Origin: Streptomyces marianii
GTDB lineage: Bacteria; Actinomycetota; Actinomycetes; Streptomycetales; Streptomycetaceae
Assembly: GCF_005795905.1 (NCBI RefSeq)
Contig: NZ_VAWE01000001.1
Location: 6,685,001 to 6,749,000, forward strand
Direction of reading: 5' to 3'
Length of the DNA stretch: 64,000 bases
Part shown: piece by piece, positions 50,909-60,641 of the stretch
Layout: the number at the start of each line of letters is the position of its first letter
Numbering within the stretch: the first letter of the stretch is position 1
Program-made: the position numbers and the translations under genes
Notes under the pieces: generated by a model
What the model was told of the DNA's origin: nothing
The model's database searches: none
The model's input: the letters and a program-made list of their open reading frames with translations, nothing else

Positions 50909-52177
50909 TCAGCCGCCCGTGACCTCCACCGCGGCCAGGTTCTTCTTGCCGCGCCGCAGCACCAGCCAGCGCCCGTGCAGCAGTTCCTCCGCGGCCGGGA
51001 CCGCGTCCTCCGCGGCCACCTTCACGTTGTTCACGTAGGCGCCGCCCTCCTTGATGGTGCGACGGGCGGCCGACTTGCTCGCCACCAGCCCCACCTCCGC
51101 GAAGAGGTCCGCCACCGGAGTCGGCTCCGCCACCCGGGCGTGCGGCAGCTCGGACAGCGCCGCCGCCAGGGTCGCCTCGTCCAGGTCCCCGAGCTCGCCC
51201 TGGCCGAACAGCGCCTTCGACGCGGCGATGACGGCGGCGCACTGGTCGGCGCCGTGCACCAGCGTCGTCAACTCCTCGGCAAGCGCCCGCTGCGCGGCTC
51301 GGGCCTGCGGCCGCTCCTCGGTGAGCTCCTCCAGCTCCTCCAGCTCCGCACGGCTCCGGAAGCTCAGGATCCGCATGTACCCGGAGACGTCGCGGTCATC
51401 CACGTTCAGCCAGAACTGGTAGAACGCGTACGGCGTCGTCATCTCCGGGTCGAGCCAGACCGCGCCGCCCTCGGTCTTGCCGAACTTGGTGCCGTCCGCC
51501 TTGGTCATCAGCGGTGTGGCGAGCGCGTGCACGCTCGCGTGCGGCTCCAGTCGGTGGATCAGATCCAGACCGGCGGTCAGATTGCCCCACTGGTCGCTGC
51601 CGCCCTGCTGCAGGGTGCAGCCGTGGCGCCGGAACAGCTCCAGGAAGTCCATGCCCTGCAGCAGCTGGTAGCTGAACTCGGTGTAGCTGATGCCCTGGTC
51701 GGACTCGAGCCGGCGGGCTACCGAGTCCTTGGTCAGCATCTTGTTGACGCGGAAGTGCTTGCCGATGTCCCGGAGGAACTCGATGGCGGACATGCCCGCC
51801 GTCCAGTCAAGGTTGTTGACCATGACCGCCGCGTTCTCACCCTCGAAGGACAGGAACGGCTCGATCTGGGCGCGGACCCGCTCCACCCAGGCCGCGACGG
51901 TCTCCGGGTCGTTCAGGGTGCGCTCGGCCGTCGGCTTGGGGTCGCCGATCTGGCCGGTCGCCCCGCCCACCAGTGCCAGCGGGCGGTGGCCCGCCTGCTG
52001 GAGCCGGCGCATGGTGAGCGCCTGCACCAGATGTCCGACATGCAGGCTGGGCGCGGTCGGGTCGAAACCGCAATAGAACGTGACGGGACCGTCCGCGAGC
52101 GCCTTGCGCAAAGCGTCCTCGTCGGTGGACAGGGCGAACAGCCCGCGCCACTTCAGCTCGTCGACGATGTCCGTCAC
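50909..52177 (-). CDS. tyrS: Tyrosine-tRNA ligase
   Basis: 422-residue class I aminoacyl-tRNA synthetase. The HIGH-type motif is HVGH (46-49), the KMSKS-type loop KFGKT (230-234), and the tyrosine pocket includes [14 protein letters not shown]-terminal S4 RNA-binding domain ([21 protein letters not shown]) completes it. GTG with GAGGAGA upstream. The 83-bp leader is too short for a T-box riboswitch. Confidence 0.97.
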   Translation of the reverse strand: MTDIVDELKWRGLFALSTDEDALRKALADGPVTFYCGFDPTAPSLHVGHLVQALTMRRLQQAGHRPLALVGGATGQIGDPKPTAERTLNDPETVAAWVERVRAQIEPFLSFEGENAAVMVNNLDWTAGMSAIEFLRDIGKHFRVNKMLTKDSVARRLESDQGISYTEFSYQLLQGMDFLELFRRHGCTLQQGGSDQWGNLTAGLDLIHRLEPHASVHALATPLMTKADGTKFGKTEGGAVWLDPEMTTPYAFYQFWLNVDDRDVSGYMRILSFRSRAELEELEELTEERPQARAAQRALAEELTTLVHGADQCAAVIAASKALFGQGELGDLDEATLAAALSELPHARVAEPTPVADLFAEVGLVASKSAARRTIKEGGAYVNNVKVAAEDAVPAAEELLHGRWLVLRRGKKNLAAVEVTGG

Positions 52178-52260
52178 GGTTCCGGTTCTCCTCGAACAGT
52201 GGGAAGAAGGTGATGGCCGCCCCGGGGGGCATCCAGCAGTCTATGGGTTCGCCCGAAGGC

Positions 52261-53652
52261 TCAGACGCCCTGGCTGACGGAGCTCATGTTGAAGTCCGGG
52301 ACGCGCAGCGCAGGCATGGCCGCCCTGGTGAACCAGTCGCTCCACTCCCGCGGCAGCGTCTTCTCCGTCCTCCCGGCCTCCTGGGCCCGCGACAGCAGGT
52401 CGACGGGTGACTCGTTGAAGCGGAAGTTGTTCACCTCGCCGGTGACCTCGCCGTTCTCCACGAGATAGACGCCGTCCCTGGTCAGCCCGGTCAGCAGCAG
52501 CGTGGCCGGGTCCACCTCCCGGATGTACCACAGGCAGGTCAGCAGCAGTCCCCGCCCGGTCGACGCGACCATCTCCTCCAACGACCGCCCGCCGCCCGCA
52601 TCCATGATCAGGTTGTCGGCGGCGGGGGAGACCGGCAGCCCGGTCAGACCCGCGCTGTGCCGGGTGGTGATCAGTCGCTCCAGCGCGCCCTCCCGCACCC
52701 ACTCGGTCGAGGGCACCGCCAGACCGTTGTCGAACACCGACGCGTCGCCGCCGGAGGAGTGCGCGATCACGAACGGGGCGCACTCGAGCCCCGGCTCGTC
52801 CGGATCGCTGCGGAGCGTGAGCGGCAGCTCGGACAGCCGCTCGCCGATGCGGGTGCCGCCACCCGGCTTGGAGAAGACCGTGCGGCCCTCGACCGCGTCC
52901 CGGCCCGAGGAGGACCACAGCTGGTAGATCAGCAGGTCCGCGACGGCCGTCGGCGGCAGCAGCGTCTCGTAGCGGCCCGCGGGCAGTTCGATCCGGCGCT
53001 CCGCCCAGCCCAGCCGGGTCGCCAGCTCGGAGTCCAGGGCCGCCGGGTCGACGTCCTTGAAGTCCCGGGTCGCGCGCCCCGCCCAGGCGGAGCGGCTGCG
53101 GTCCGGCGACTTGGCGTTGAGCTCCAGCGTCCCGTTGGGCTGGTCGTGACGGAGCCGCACCCCCGTTGACGTGCCGAGGTACGTCGAGGTCAGCTCGTGG
53201 TTGGCGAAGCCGTACAGCTCACGACCGCCCGCGCGGGCGCGTGCGAAGGACTCGCCCAGCGCGGGCGCGAAGTCGGCGAAGACGGCCGAGGAGGTCTCCG
53301 CAGGGGCGTCGGTGAAGTCGCCCACCGCCGGAACGCCGCTCACCAGCGGCTGAGCGTCCTCGGCGGGTCCCGCGGCCCGGGCAGCCGCCTCGGCCGCCCG
53401 CACCAGCGGCTCCAGGTCCGCGGCCGTCACGGCCGACCGGGACACCACTCCGGACGCGGTGCCCTGCGCCCCGTCCACGGTCGCGATCACGGTGAGGGTA
53501 CGGCCCCGGGTCACGCCGTTCGTGGTGAGGGTGTTCCCGGCCCAGCGGAGATTGGCCGAAGAGTGCTCGTCGGCGATGACGACACAGCCGTCGGCGGTGG
53601 ACAGTTCGAGGGCACGCTCGACGATCTCGTGCGGCTTGCTGACGGGGCTCAT
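52261..53652 (-). CDS. tldE: TldE/PmbA-type metallopeptidase subunit
   Basis: 463-residue member of the TldD/PmbA family, the non-zinc-binding partner (no HExxxH). The N-terminal half is variable. The C-terminal half has the conserved TGLPVSPAADNLIMDAGGGRSLEEMV, GLLLTCLWYIREVDP and NGEVTGEVNNFRFNESP. With TldD it forms a heterodimeric protease that unfolds and cleaves small peptides, including peptide natural products. ATG overlaps the tldD stop by 4 bp. Confidence 0.9.
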   Translation of the reverse strand: MSPVSKPHEIVERALELSTADGCVVIADEHSSANLRWAGNTLTTNGVTRGRTLTVIATVDGAQGTASGVVSRSAVTAADLEPLVRAAEAAARAAGPAEDAQPLVSGVPAVGDFTDAPAETSSAVFADFAPALGESFARARAGGRELYGFANHELTSTYLGTSTGVRLRHDQPNGTLELNAKSPDRSRSAWAGRATRDFKDVDPAALDSELATRLGWAERRIELPAGRYETLLPPTAVADLLIYQLWSSSGRDAVEGRTVFSKPGGGTRIGERLSELPLTLRSDPDEPGLECAPFVIAHSSGGDASVFDNGLAVPSTEWVREGALERLITTRHSAGLTGLPVSPAADNLIMDAGGGRSLEEMVASTGRGLLLTCLWYIREVDPATLLLTGLTRDGVYLVENGEVTGEVNNFRFNESPVDLLSRAQEAGRTEKTLPREWSDWFTRAAMPALRVPDFNMSSVSQGV

Positions 53653-55172
53653 CGACCGGCCTCCTGGGTGGTGTTCAAGATGTTGACGCCGCGGAACAGT
53701 GCGGAAGGGCAGCCGTGCGAGACGGCCGCGACCTGACCCGGCTGGGCCTTGCCGCAGTTGAAGGCGCCTCCCAGGACATACGTCTGCGGGCCCCCGACCT
53801 TCTCCAGTGAGCCCCAGAAATCGGTCGTCGTCGCCTGGTAGGCGACATCGCGCAGCTGCCCCGTCAGCCGGCCGTTCTCGATGCGGTAGAAGCGCTGGCC
53901 GGTGAACTGGAAGTTGTACCGCTGCATGTCGATCGACCAGGACCGGTCCCCGACGACGTAGATGCCGCGCTCCACCCCGCCGATCAGGTCCTCCGTCGAC
54001 AGCCCGCCCGGTTCGGGCCGGAGGGACACGTTCGCCATCCGCTGCACCGGGACGTGCGACGGCGAGTCCGCGAAGGCGCAGCCGTTGGAGCGGCCGAGGC
54101 CCGTGAGGCGCGCGATCCGGCGGTCGAGCTGGTAACCGACGAGCGTGCCGTCCTTCACCAGGTCCCAGCTCTGCGCCTGGACGCCCTCGTCGTCGTACCC
54201 GATCGTCGCCAGCCCGTGCTCCGCCGTCCGGTCCCCGGTCACGTTCATCACGGGTGAGCCGTAGCGCAGCCTGCCGAGCTTGTCGAAGGTGGCGAAGGAC
54301 GTGCCCGCGTACGCCGCCTCGTAGCCCAGCGCCCGGTCCAGCTCGGTGGCGTGCCCGATCGACTCGTGGATCGTCAGCCACAGGTTCGACGGGTCCACGA
54401 CCAGGTCGTACCTCCCCGCCTCGACGCTCGGCGCGCGCATCTTGGCGGCCAGCAGTTCCGGGATCTCCTCCAGCTCCGAGTCCCAGTCCCAGCCGGTGCC
54501 GGTCAGGTACTCCCAGCCGCGTCCCACCGGCGGCGCGATGGTGCGCATGGAGTCGAACTCGCCGGTGGTCTCGTCCACGGCGACCGCGGTGAGCTGCGGA
54601 TGGAGCCGGACCCGCTGCTGTGTGGTGACCGTGCCCGCCGTGTCCGCGTAGAACTTGTTCTCGTGCACGGTCAGCAGCGAGGCGTCCACGTGCGCCACGC
54701 CGTCCGCCCGCAGCAGCCGCGCGCTCCAGTCCGCGAGCAGCGCGGACTTGTCCTCGTCCGGGACGGCGAACGGATCGGTCTCGTACGAGGAGATCCAGGT
54801 GCGGTCCGCGTGCACCGGCTCGTCGGCCAGCTCGACCCTCTCGTCGGAGCCGGCGGCCGCGATCACCTTCGCCGACAGCTTCGCCATCGCCACGGCCTGG
54901 CCCGCCACTCTGGCGGCACCGTCCATGGTCAGATCGACCCCGGACGCGAACCCCCAGGCCCCGCCGTGCACGACCCGCACCGCGTATCCCAGGTCGGTGG
55001 TGTCGGACGAGCCGGCCGGCTTCGCGTCGCGCAGCCGCCACGCGGCACTGCGCACCCGCTCCAGCCGGAAGTCGGCGTGCGCGGCGCCGAGCGCGCGCGC
55101 CCGTGCGAGCGCCGCGTCGGCGAGCGCCCGCAGCGGCAACGCCGTGAAGGCTTCGTCGATGGAATGAGCCAC
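53649..55172 (-). CDS. tldD: TldD-type zinc metallopeptidase subunit
   Basis: 507-residue catalytic partner of TldE. The zinc motif HESIGH lies in LTIHESIGHATELDRAL (about 271), and the third ligand Cys is in GGAFNCGKAQPGQ near the end. GVERGIYVVGDRSWSIDMQRYNFQF is conserved. GTG start with AGGAGA. Two-gene operon with tldE. Confidence 0.92.
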   Translation of the reverse strand: MAHSIDEAFTALPLRALADAALARARALGAAHADFRLERVRSAAWRLRDAKPAGSSDTTDLGYAVRVVHGGAWGFASGVDLTMDGAARVAGQAVAMAKLSAKVIAAAGSDERVELADEPVHADRTWISSYETDPFAVPDEDKSALLADWSARLLRADGVAHVDASLLTVHENKFYADTAGTVTTQQRVRLHPQLTAVAVDETTGEFDSMRTIAPPVGRGWEYLTGTGWDWDSELEEIPELLAAKMRAPSVEAGRYDLVVDPSNLWLTIHESIGHATELDRALGYEAAYAGTSFATFDKLGRLRYGSPVMNVTGDRTAEHGLATIGYDDEGVQAQSWDLVKDGTLVGYQLDRRIARLTGLGRSNGCAFADSPSHVPVQRMANVSLRPEPGGLSTEDLIGGVERGIYVVGDRSWSIDMQRYNFQFTGQRFYRIENGRLTGQLRDVAYQATTTDFWGSLEKVGGPQTYVLGGAFNCGKAQPGQVAAVSHGCPSALFRGVNILNTTQEAGR

Positions 55173-55271
55173 GAATGTCTCCTGTCATGGTGGGACCGGT
55201 CGGCACAGGACCGGCCGCCCCGATCATGTCGCGCCCGGATGCCCGCTGCCTACCGCTTTCTGTAGGGATCC

Positions 55272-55337
55272 GACAGTGCATCCGTGACGCCACTGTCAGG
55301 GGTCGATCCCCTGTGCAAGGGGTGGTACCGATAGGTT
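55272..55337 (+). promoter_or_regulatory. fabG promoter region with two dyads
   Basis: GACAGTG-N12-CACTGTC (55272-55297) and AGGGG-TCGAT-CCCCT (55298-55312) are followed by a TAGGTT -10-like hexamer (55332-55337) 6 nt before a GTG. The dyads are in operator position; no regulator is assigned. Confidence 0.45.
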
Positions 55338-55373
55338 TTCGCAGTGTCAGACCGCTATGGAAAGGGTGATCCG

Positions 55374-56093
55374 TTGAGCCGCTCGGTTCTCGTCACCGGA
55401 GGAAACCGGGGCATCGGCCTCGCCATCGCCCGCGCTTTCGCCGAGGCCGGAGACAAGGTCGCGATCACGTACCGGTCGGGTGAGCCGCCGGCGGACCTGG
55501 TGGGGCTGGGCTGCCTGCCCGTCCGCTGCGACATCACCGACGCCGAACAGGTGGAGCAGGCCTACAAGGAGATCGAGGACAAGCACGGTCCCGTGGAGGT
55601 GCTCGTCGCGAACGCCGGCGTCACCAAGGACCAGTTGCTGATGCGGATGTCCGAGGAGGACTTCGTCACCGTCCTCGACACCAACCTCACCGGCACCTTC
55701 CGTGTCGTGAAGCGCGCCAACCGCGGCATGCTCCGCGCCAAGAAGGGCCGGGTCGTCCTGATCTCGTCCGTGGTCGGCCTGCTCGGCTCGGCCGGCCAGG
55801 CCAACTACGCCGCCTCCAAGGCCGGACTGGTGGGCTTCGCCCGGTCCCTCGCCCGCGAGCTCGGTTCGCGGAACATCACCTTCAACGTCGTCGCGCCCGG
55901 CTTCGTCGACACCGACATGACCAAGGTGCTCAACGACGAGCAGCGCGCGGGCATCGTCTCGCAGGTCCCGCTCGGCCGCTACGCGCAGCCGGAGGAGATC
56001 GCCGCCACGGTGCGGTTCCTCGCCTCCGACGACGCCTCGTACATCACTGGAGCCGTCATCCCGGTTGACGGCGGATTGGGCATGGGTCACTGA
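55374..56093 (+). CDS. fabG: 3-oxoacyl-ACP reductase
   Basis: 239-residue NADPH-dependent short-chain reductase of fatty acid elongation. Cofactor motif TGGNRGIG (8-15), NAG at 80-82, catalytic Ser in LISSVVG (131-132), Tyr145 and Lys149 in YAASK. TTG at 55374 has GAAAGGG 8 nt upstream and gives MSRSVLVTGG. A GTG at 55344, right after a -10-like hexamer, would add ten residues. It precedes fabI by 4 bp, the inhA-type arrangement of actinomycetes. Confidence 0.93.
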   Translation: MSRSVLVTGGNRGIGLAIARAFAEAGDKVAITYRSGEPPADLVGLGCLPVRCDITDAEQVEQAYKEIEDKHGPVEVLVANAGVTKDQLLMRMSEEDFVTVLDTNLTGTFRVVKRANRGMLRAKKGRVVLISSVVGLLGSAGQANYAASKAGLVGFARSLARELGSRNITFNVVAPGFVDTDMTKVLNDEQRAGIVSQVPLGRYAQPEEIAATVRFLASDDASYITGAVIPVDGGLGMGH

Positions 56094-56097
56094 TCAC

Positions 56098-56868
56098 ATG
56101 AGCGGAATCCTCGCCGGCAAGCGCATCCTCATCACCGGTGTGCTGATGGAGTCCTCCATTGCCTTCCACGCCGCGAAGCTGGCCCAGGAGCAGGGTGCGG
56201 AGATCATCCTGACGGCCTTTCCCCGGCCGACGCTGACCGAGCGCATCGCCAGGAAGCTCCCGAAGCCGACCAAGGTCATCGAGCTCGACGTCACCAACGA
56301 CGAGCACCTCGGGCGCCTGGAGCAGGTCGTGCGCGACGAGCTCGGCGGTCTGGACGGAGTCGTCCACTCCATCGGTTTCGCCCCGCAGGACGCGCTCGGC
56401 GGCAACTTCCTCAACACGCCGTTCGAGTCGGTCTCGACCGCGATGCACGTCTCGGCGTTCTCGCTGAAGTCGCTGACGATGGCCTGCCTGCCGCTGTTCC
56501 CGCAGGAGGGTGCCTCGGTGGTCGGTCTGACCTTCGACGCCCAGTTCGCGTGGCCGCAGTACGACTGGATGGGTCCGGCGAAGGCGGCGCTCGAGGCCAC
56601 CTCCCGCTACGTCGCCCGTGACCTGGGCAAGCAGAACGTCCGCTGCAACCTGATCTCGGCGGGTCCGCTCGGTTCGATGGCCGCGAAGTCCATCCCGGGC
56701 TTCAGCGACCTCGCGGACGTGTGGAACCACCGCTCCCCGCTGGAGTGGGACATGTCCGACCCGGACCCCGCCGGCCGCGGCATCGTCGCCCTGCTGTCCG
56801 ACTGGTTCCCGAAGACCACGGGCGAGATCATCCACGTCGACGGTGGCGTGCACATGATGGGTGCGTGA
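56098..56868 (+). CDS. fabI: Enoyl-ACP reductase, InhA type
   Basis: 256-residue NADH-dependent enoyl-ACP reductase that completes each elongation cycle. GVLMESSIAFHAAKLAQEQGA is the cofactor loop. Tyr155 and Lys162 (YDWMGPAK) match the InhA Tyr158/Lys165 pair. FAPQDALGGNF and LISAGPLGSMAAKSIPGF are diagnostic. ATG 4 bp after the fabG stop. Confidence 0.96.
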   Translation: MSGILAGKRILITGVLMESSIAFHAAKLAQEQGAEIILTAFPRPTLTERIARKLPKPTKVIELDVTNDEHLGRLEQVVRDELGGLDGVVHSIGFAPQDALGGNFLNTPFESVSTAMHVSAFSLKSLTMACLPLFPQEGASVVGLTFDAQFAWPQYDWMGPAKAALEATSRYVARDLGKQNVRCNLISAGPLGSMAAKSIPGFSDLADVWNHRSPLEWDMSDPDPAGRGIVALLSDWFPKTTGEIIHVDGGVHMMGA

Positions 56869-57070
56869 CGCAGCGTCGTCCTCGGACGGCATTTCACCTG
56901 GTCGCCTTCGACGCCCCGGTCACCCGCTGTGCGCGGGGGGCCGGGGCGTCGCCCGTTCGGGTCAACGCAGCGGGCGGGCGGGCGCCCGGCCGGGGGAACC
57001 TGGAGTGGCAATCCCTCCCTTGTGGTGCAGCAGCGGTGCGAGCCGCAGTACGGCCGAGGAGGTCCTGGTT

Positions 57071-57409
57071 GTGCGTACGTCGTGGCGATCCGCGTCCGTG
57101 CTCGGGGTGCTCGCGGTCCTGGTCTGGCCCGCCTCCACGGCGGCCGTCTCCGAGCCGCCGGGCGAGCCCGCGCCCCGGCCCTTCGGGGCCGCCTGCAGCG
57201 TCTACGTCGAGGGCTCCAGGGCCACGGCCCACTGCCACAATCCGTACCTGGACACCGACCGTGTGCAGCTCCACGTCGAGTGCGAACGCTGGTGGGACGT
57301 GGACGCGGACAGCACGCCCGTCGACCTCGGCCCGACCGGTCGCGCCACGCTCAGCGAACGCTGCTGGAAGGAGATCCGCAGCGTGCGGGTGAGCCATCTG
57401 CGGCGCTGA
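57071..57409 (+). CDS. Small secreted protein with four cysteines
   Basis: 112-residue protein with a signal peptide (1-25, SVLGVLAVLVWPASTAAVS) and a mature domain of about 80 residues containing four Cys (CSVYVEG, AHCHNPYLD, VECERWWDVD, RCWKEI). They could form two disulfides. No family recognised. GTG with GAGGAGG 8 nt upstream. Followed by a hairpin. Confidence 0.8.
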   Translation: MRTSWRSASVLGVLAVLVWPASTAAVSEPPGEPAPRPFGAACSVYVEGSRATAHCHNPYLDTDRVQLHVECERWWDVDADSTPVDLGPTGRATLSERCWKEIRSVRVSHLRR

Positions 57410-57427
57410 GGTGTCCGGGGCGGCGGT

Positions 57428-57446
57428 GTCCCGGTGAGTCCGGGAC
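57428..57446. terminator. Hairpin after the small secreted protein gene
   Basis: GTCCCGG-TGAGT-CCGGGAC, 18 bp beyond the stop. Confidence 0.6.
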
Positions 57447-57661
57447 CACCACCCGACGAAGACGATGGCGAGCACCGCCCGGGCAGAGCCTGACAACCGG
57501 CGGCCGGACGCGGGCGCGGCCGTTCCGGTGCGTTCACTGTGTCCCACGTGTCCGAGGCGGAGGCCGGCGGGCCGGCCGACCGGCCTCCGCGCACCGCTCT
57601 CGCCCCGCCCGCCCGTCGACGGCCGCGGGGCGGGCGCGCCGGGTATCCCGCCGGGTACGGC

Positions 57662-58336
57662 TCACGCCCCGCCGCGCAGGCACTGGAACGGATAGCCCGC
57701 GGCCTCCGCGGCCGCCGTACCGCCGTCGTGGGCGCGGATCGCCTCGAGGAGCCGGCCGTGGTCCATGTGGTTCTCGGGGCGCAGCTCCCGGCCCACGTCG
57801 TCCCGCAGCCAGTCGCGCAGCAGATCGCCCAGGTCGGCGTAGAGCGCGGTCAGCACGTCGTTGTGGGAGGCCGCGACCACGGCCAGATGGAAGGTGGCGT
57901 CGGCGGTGACGAACTGCTCGGCGTCGCCGGACTCCCACGCCTCCTCGCGCCGGGCCAGCAGCGCGTCCAGTTGCCTCAGGTCCTTCTCGGTGCGCCGCTC
58001 CGCTGCGAGCCGCGCCGCCGAGGACTCCAGCGTGGAGCGCAGCTCGGCGATGTGGCGCGGATCGGCGTCGGCGAACCTGCGGTGCATCACCCCGGCCAGC
58101 TCGCTCGTGGCCACCACGTAGGTGCCGGAGCCCTGGCGGATGTCCAGCAGCCCGTTGTGCGCCAGCGCCCGGACCGCCTCACGGACGGTGTTGCGGGCGA
58201 CGCCCAGCAACTCGACCAGCTCCGGCTCGGTCGGGATCCGTGAGCCCACCGGCCACTCGCCCGAGGTGATCTGGTTCCGCAGCTCGGTGATGACCTGGTC
58301 CGAGAGGGCGGACCGCCGGGGAGAGGTCAGCGCCAT
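57662..58336 (-). CDS. GntR/FadR-subfamily transcriptional regulator
   Basis: 224-residue regulator. The winged HTH (SDQVITELRNQITSGEWPVGSRIPTEPELVELLGVARNTVREAVRALAHNGLLDIRQGSGTYV, 11-74) is followed by an FCD ligand domain with metal-binding residues (AELRSTLES, FHLAVVAASHN, DHGRLLEAI). It diverges from an MFS transporter gene and probably represses it in response to an organic anion. ATG start. Confidence 0.92.
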   Translation of the reverse strand: MALTSPRRSALSDQVITELRNQITSGEWPVGSRIPTEPELVELLGVARNTVREAVRALAHNGLLDIRQGSGTYVVATSELAGVMHRRFADADPRHIAELRSTLESSAARLAAERRTEKDLRQLDALLARREEAWESGDAEQFVTADATFHLAVVAASHNDVLTALYADLGDLLRDWLRDDVGRELRPENHMDHGRLLEAIRAHDGGTAAAEAAGYPFQCLRGGA

Positions 58337-58426
58337 GGTGCTCCTTGTCCGGGGGAGGGTCCACGACCCGGCCGCCCCGCGTCGGCTCCGGTGCTCCCGC
58401 AGCCGGGCCTCGCGCGATCGTCCGGG

Positions 58427-58459
58427 ATTGGACAACCAATCATCCCATGATTCTATGAT
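58427..58459 (+). promoter_or_regulatory. Operator and leaderless-type promoter of the MFS gene
   Basis: Dyad ATTGG-ACAA-CCAAT (58427-58440) overlaps a TTGGAC -35-like sequence. TATGAT (58454-58459) lies 6 nt before the ATG at 58466, so transcription would begin at or next to the start codon. Confidence 0.6.
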
Positions 58460-58465
58460 GGGGCC

Positions 58466-59929
58466 ATGCCGGACGAGACCCAGACCCTGAGCCCCGCCGC
58501 CACGGCGGTCCGTACCACCACCGATTCTTCCGCGTCCCCCGCCGGAAAGGCGCCGGCCTGGGTCCTCCGGCTCGTCCTCGCCGGCCTTGTGCTCGCCGCA
58601 CTCAACCTCCGGCCCGCCATCACCAGCCTCGGCGCCCTCCTGGAGGAGGTCCAGGAGGGGCTCCGCATGAGCGGCAGCGTGGCCGGTGTGCTCACCGCCG
58701 TGCCTCCGCTCTGCTTCGCCGTCTTCGGGCTCACCGCACCCAGGCTGGCCCGCCGCTTCGGGCCCGCCGCGGTCGTCTGCGCCGGCATGGTGGCCGTCAC
58801 CGCGGGCCTGGCGCTCCGCCCCTTCGCCGGAGGCACCGCGGCGTTCCTCGCCGCCAGCGCGCTGGCCCTCATGGGCATCGCCGTCAGCAACGTGCTGATG
58901 CCGGTGATCGTCAAGCGCTGGTTCCCGGACCGCATCGGCAGCGTCACCGGTCTCTACTCCATGGCGCTCTCCCTCGGCACCGCCGTCGCGGCGGCCGCGA
59001 CCGTGCCCATGACCCAGGTGCTGGGAGGCGGTTGGCGCACCGGTCTGGCGGTCTGGGCCGCGCTCGCGGCCACCGCCGTACTGCCGTGGGTGCCCCTGGT
59101 CCGCGGCCGGGGCGCGGGCACCTCCGGCACGACCGCGGCCGTCGGCCTGCGCCAGGAGCCGCCGAGCCCGACCGCGACCGCCGCCCCGGGCAGCGGCGCG
59201 GCGCGAGTGCCCGGTCGCAGCCAGTACGCTGCCACCGCGCCGGGCCCGGGCCCCGCCACCGGATCGCCCGCTCCGGCGCCCGCCGGGCGCCCGGCCCGGA
59301 CCGAGCCCGCCCGCGCCGGAGCCGGCCGGGCGTCCGCGCCGCGCATCGCCCGCAGCCGTACCGCCTGGGCCCTCGCCTGCTTCTTCGGCCTTCAGGCCAC
59401 CGGCGCGTACATCACCATGGGCTGGATGCCGCGGATCTTCCGCGACGCAGGTGTCCCGGCCGGCACCGCGGGCGTGCTGCTCGCGGTGACCATGGTCATG
59501 GGCGTGCCACTCGCCTTCGTGATCCCCCGGCTCGCCGCCCGGCTGAGGACACAGGGCCCGATCGTCCTCGCGCTCGGGCTGTGCGGAATGACCGGCTACG
59601 CGGGCCTGTTCCTCGCCCCCGCCGCCGGCGCCTGGGCCTGGGCGCTGCTGCTCGGCATCTCCAACTGCGCCTTCCCCCTCGCGCTCACCATGATCGGCAT
59701 GCGCTCCCGCACCGGCACCGGGGTCGTCCGGCTGTCGGCCTTCGCCCAGAGCACCGGCTATCTGATCTCCATCCCAGGGCCGCTGCTCGTCGGCGTCCTC
59801 CACCAGCACAGCGGTGGCTGGGGCCTGCCGCTGGCGCTGATGGCGGGGCTGACCGTGCCGCAGATGGCGGCCGGTGTCCTCGCGGGCCGGGACCGCACGG
59901 TCGAGGACGAAGCCGGGATGCGACACTGA
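58466..59929 (+). CDS. MFS transporter, CynX/NimT type
   Basis: 487-residue major facilitator with 12 helices in two halves, separated by a long Pro/Ala/Gly-rich cytoplasmic loop (about 213-295). It is thus about 90 residues longer than E. coli CynX. LNLRPAITSLGALLEEV and GMRSRTGTGVVRLSAFAQSTGYLISIPGPLL are typical of the cyanate/nitroimidazole transporter branch. Substrate unknown. The gene is the likely target of the divergent GntR protein. Confidence 0.88.
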   Translation: MPDETQTLSPAATAVRTTTDSSASPAGKAPAWVLRLVLAGLVLAALNLRPAITSLGALLEEVQEGLRMSGSVAGVLTAVPPLCFAVFGLTAPRLARRFGPAAVVCAGMVAVTAGLALRPFAGGTAAFLAASALALMGIAVSNVLMPVIVKRWFPDRIGSVTGLYSMALSLGTAVAAAATVPMTQVLGGGWRTGLAVWAALAATAVLPWVPLVRGRGAGTSGTTAAVGLRQEPPSPTATAAPGSGAARVPGRSQYAATAPGPGPATGSPAPAPAGRPARTEPARAGAGRASAPRIARSRTAWALACFFGLQATGAYITMGWMPRIFRDAGVPAGTAGVLLAVTMVMGVPLAFVIPRLAARLRTQGPIVLALGLCGMTGYAGLFLAPAAGAWAWALLLGISNCAFPLALTMIGMRSRTGTGVVRLSAFAQSTGYLISIPGPLLVGVLHQHSGGWGLPLALMAGLTVPQMAAGVLAGRDRTVEDEAGMRH

Positions 59930-59933
59930 CCCC

Positions 59934-60050
59934 ATGCCTGTGCTCGACCCGAACCCCCCGAACGGCCAGAAGAAGCTCCTGCTCGTCTTCGGCACGATGA
60001 TCGGCATCACCGTGATCATCGGAATCATCGCCTCGATCGCCTCGCCGTGA
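59934..60050 (+). CDS. 38-residue transporter-associated membrane peptide
   Basis: Encodes MPVLDPNPPNGQKK, one membrane helix (about 15-35) and a C-terminal SIASP. Starts 4 bp after the MFS stop. It matches the tiny SGM_5486-type protein found after this transporter in Streptomyces (from memory). Probably a single-pass partner of the transporter; function unknown. Confidence 0.78.
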   Translation: MPVLDPNPPNGQKKLLLVFGTMIGITVIIGIIASIASP

Positions 60051-60198
60051 CCGCGGTGACGGGGGTTTTCCCCACCGTCCCCTAGGGGGCGAGTGTCAGG
60101 GGGAAGTGGGTGGCTCACCGGATGGGCGGCCCGGTCCATGATCCGTAGGTTGGAAGCAGCTCAGCGGGAGCCCAGCTTCGGACCTCACGGAGGCGGCC

Positions 60199-60531
60199 AT
60201 GTCGGCCCGTACGCACCCCCGGCACCACGCACCGGCGGCGGCCGACGGTGGCGATGCCTGCGCGGGGAGCGGCGGCACCGGCGCGGGCGGTGCCGGTAGC
60301 GGACCGAGGACCACCGGCGGCCCGGAACGGCGCGAGGCCGTCGGCCCGCAGGGCGCCGGCACCGGCCCGTGGGCTGTCGGCACCGGGCTCAGGTGGTGGG
60401 CCCTCGTCCTGCCGGTGGTCGCCTTCTCCGCGCTCTTCCTGCTCGCCACCGCCGCGGGCCGGGCACAGGCCGCCGCCCATTCGCCGGTGGTGTTCCTCGG
60501 CTGGATCCAGCTGGCACTGACCGGTCCCTGA
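60199..60531 (+). CDS. Hypothetical single-pass membrane protein
   Basis: 110-residue protein with a long Gly/Ala/Pro-rich N-terminus (1-63), one membrane helix (about 67-90) and a short end (SPVVFLGWIQLALTGP). GGAGG precedes the ATG by 5 nt, which supports it; otherwise only composition does. Confidence 0.6.
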   Translation: MSARTHPRHHAPAAADGGDACAGSGGTGAGGAGSGPRTTGGPERREAVGPQGAGTGPWAVGTGLRWWALVLPVVAFSALFLLATAAGRAQAAAHSPVVFLGWIQLALTGP

Positions 60532-60641
60532 ACCGGGCGCCACCGCCGCCCCGCCGGCCGCCGTCGGACGTGCTCGCGCTTCGTGCGGTGACCCCTCAAC
60601 ACCCTGCGCCCGCTGGCTGATTTCATGCGAAGCTGGGGAGC

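Noticed and set aside
52178..52260. T-box riboswitch in front of tyrS
   Set aside because: The leader is only 83 bp and lacks a specifier-loop structure or terminator.
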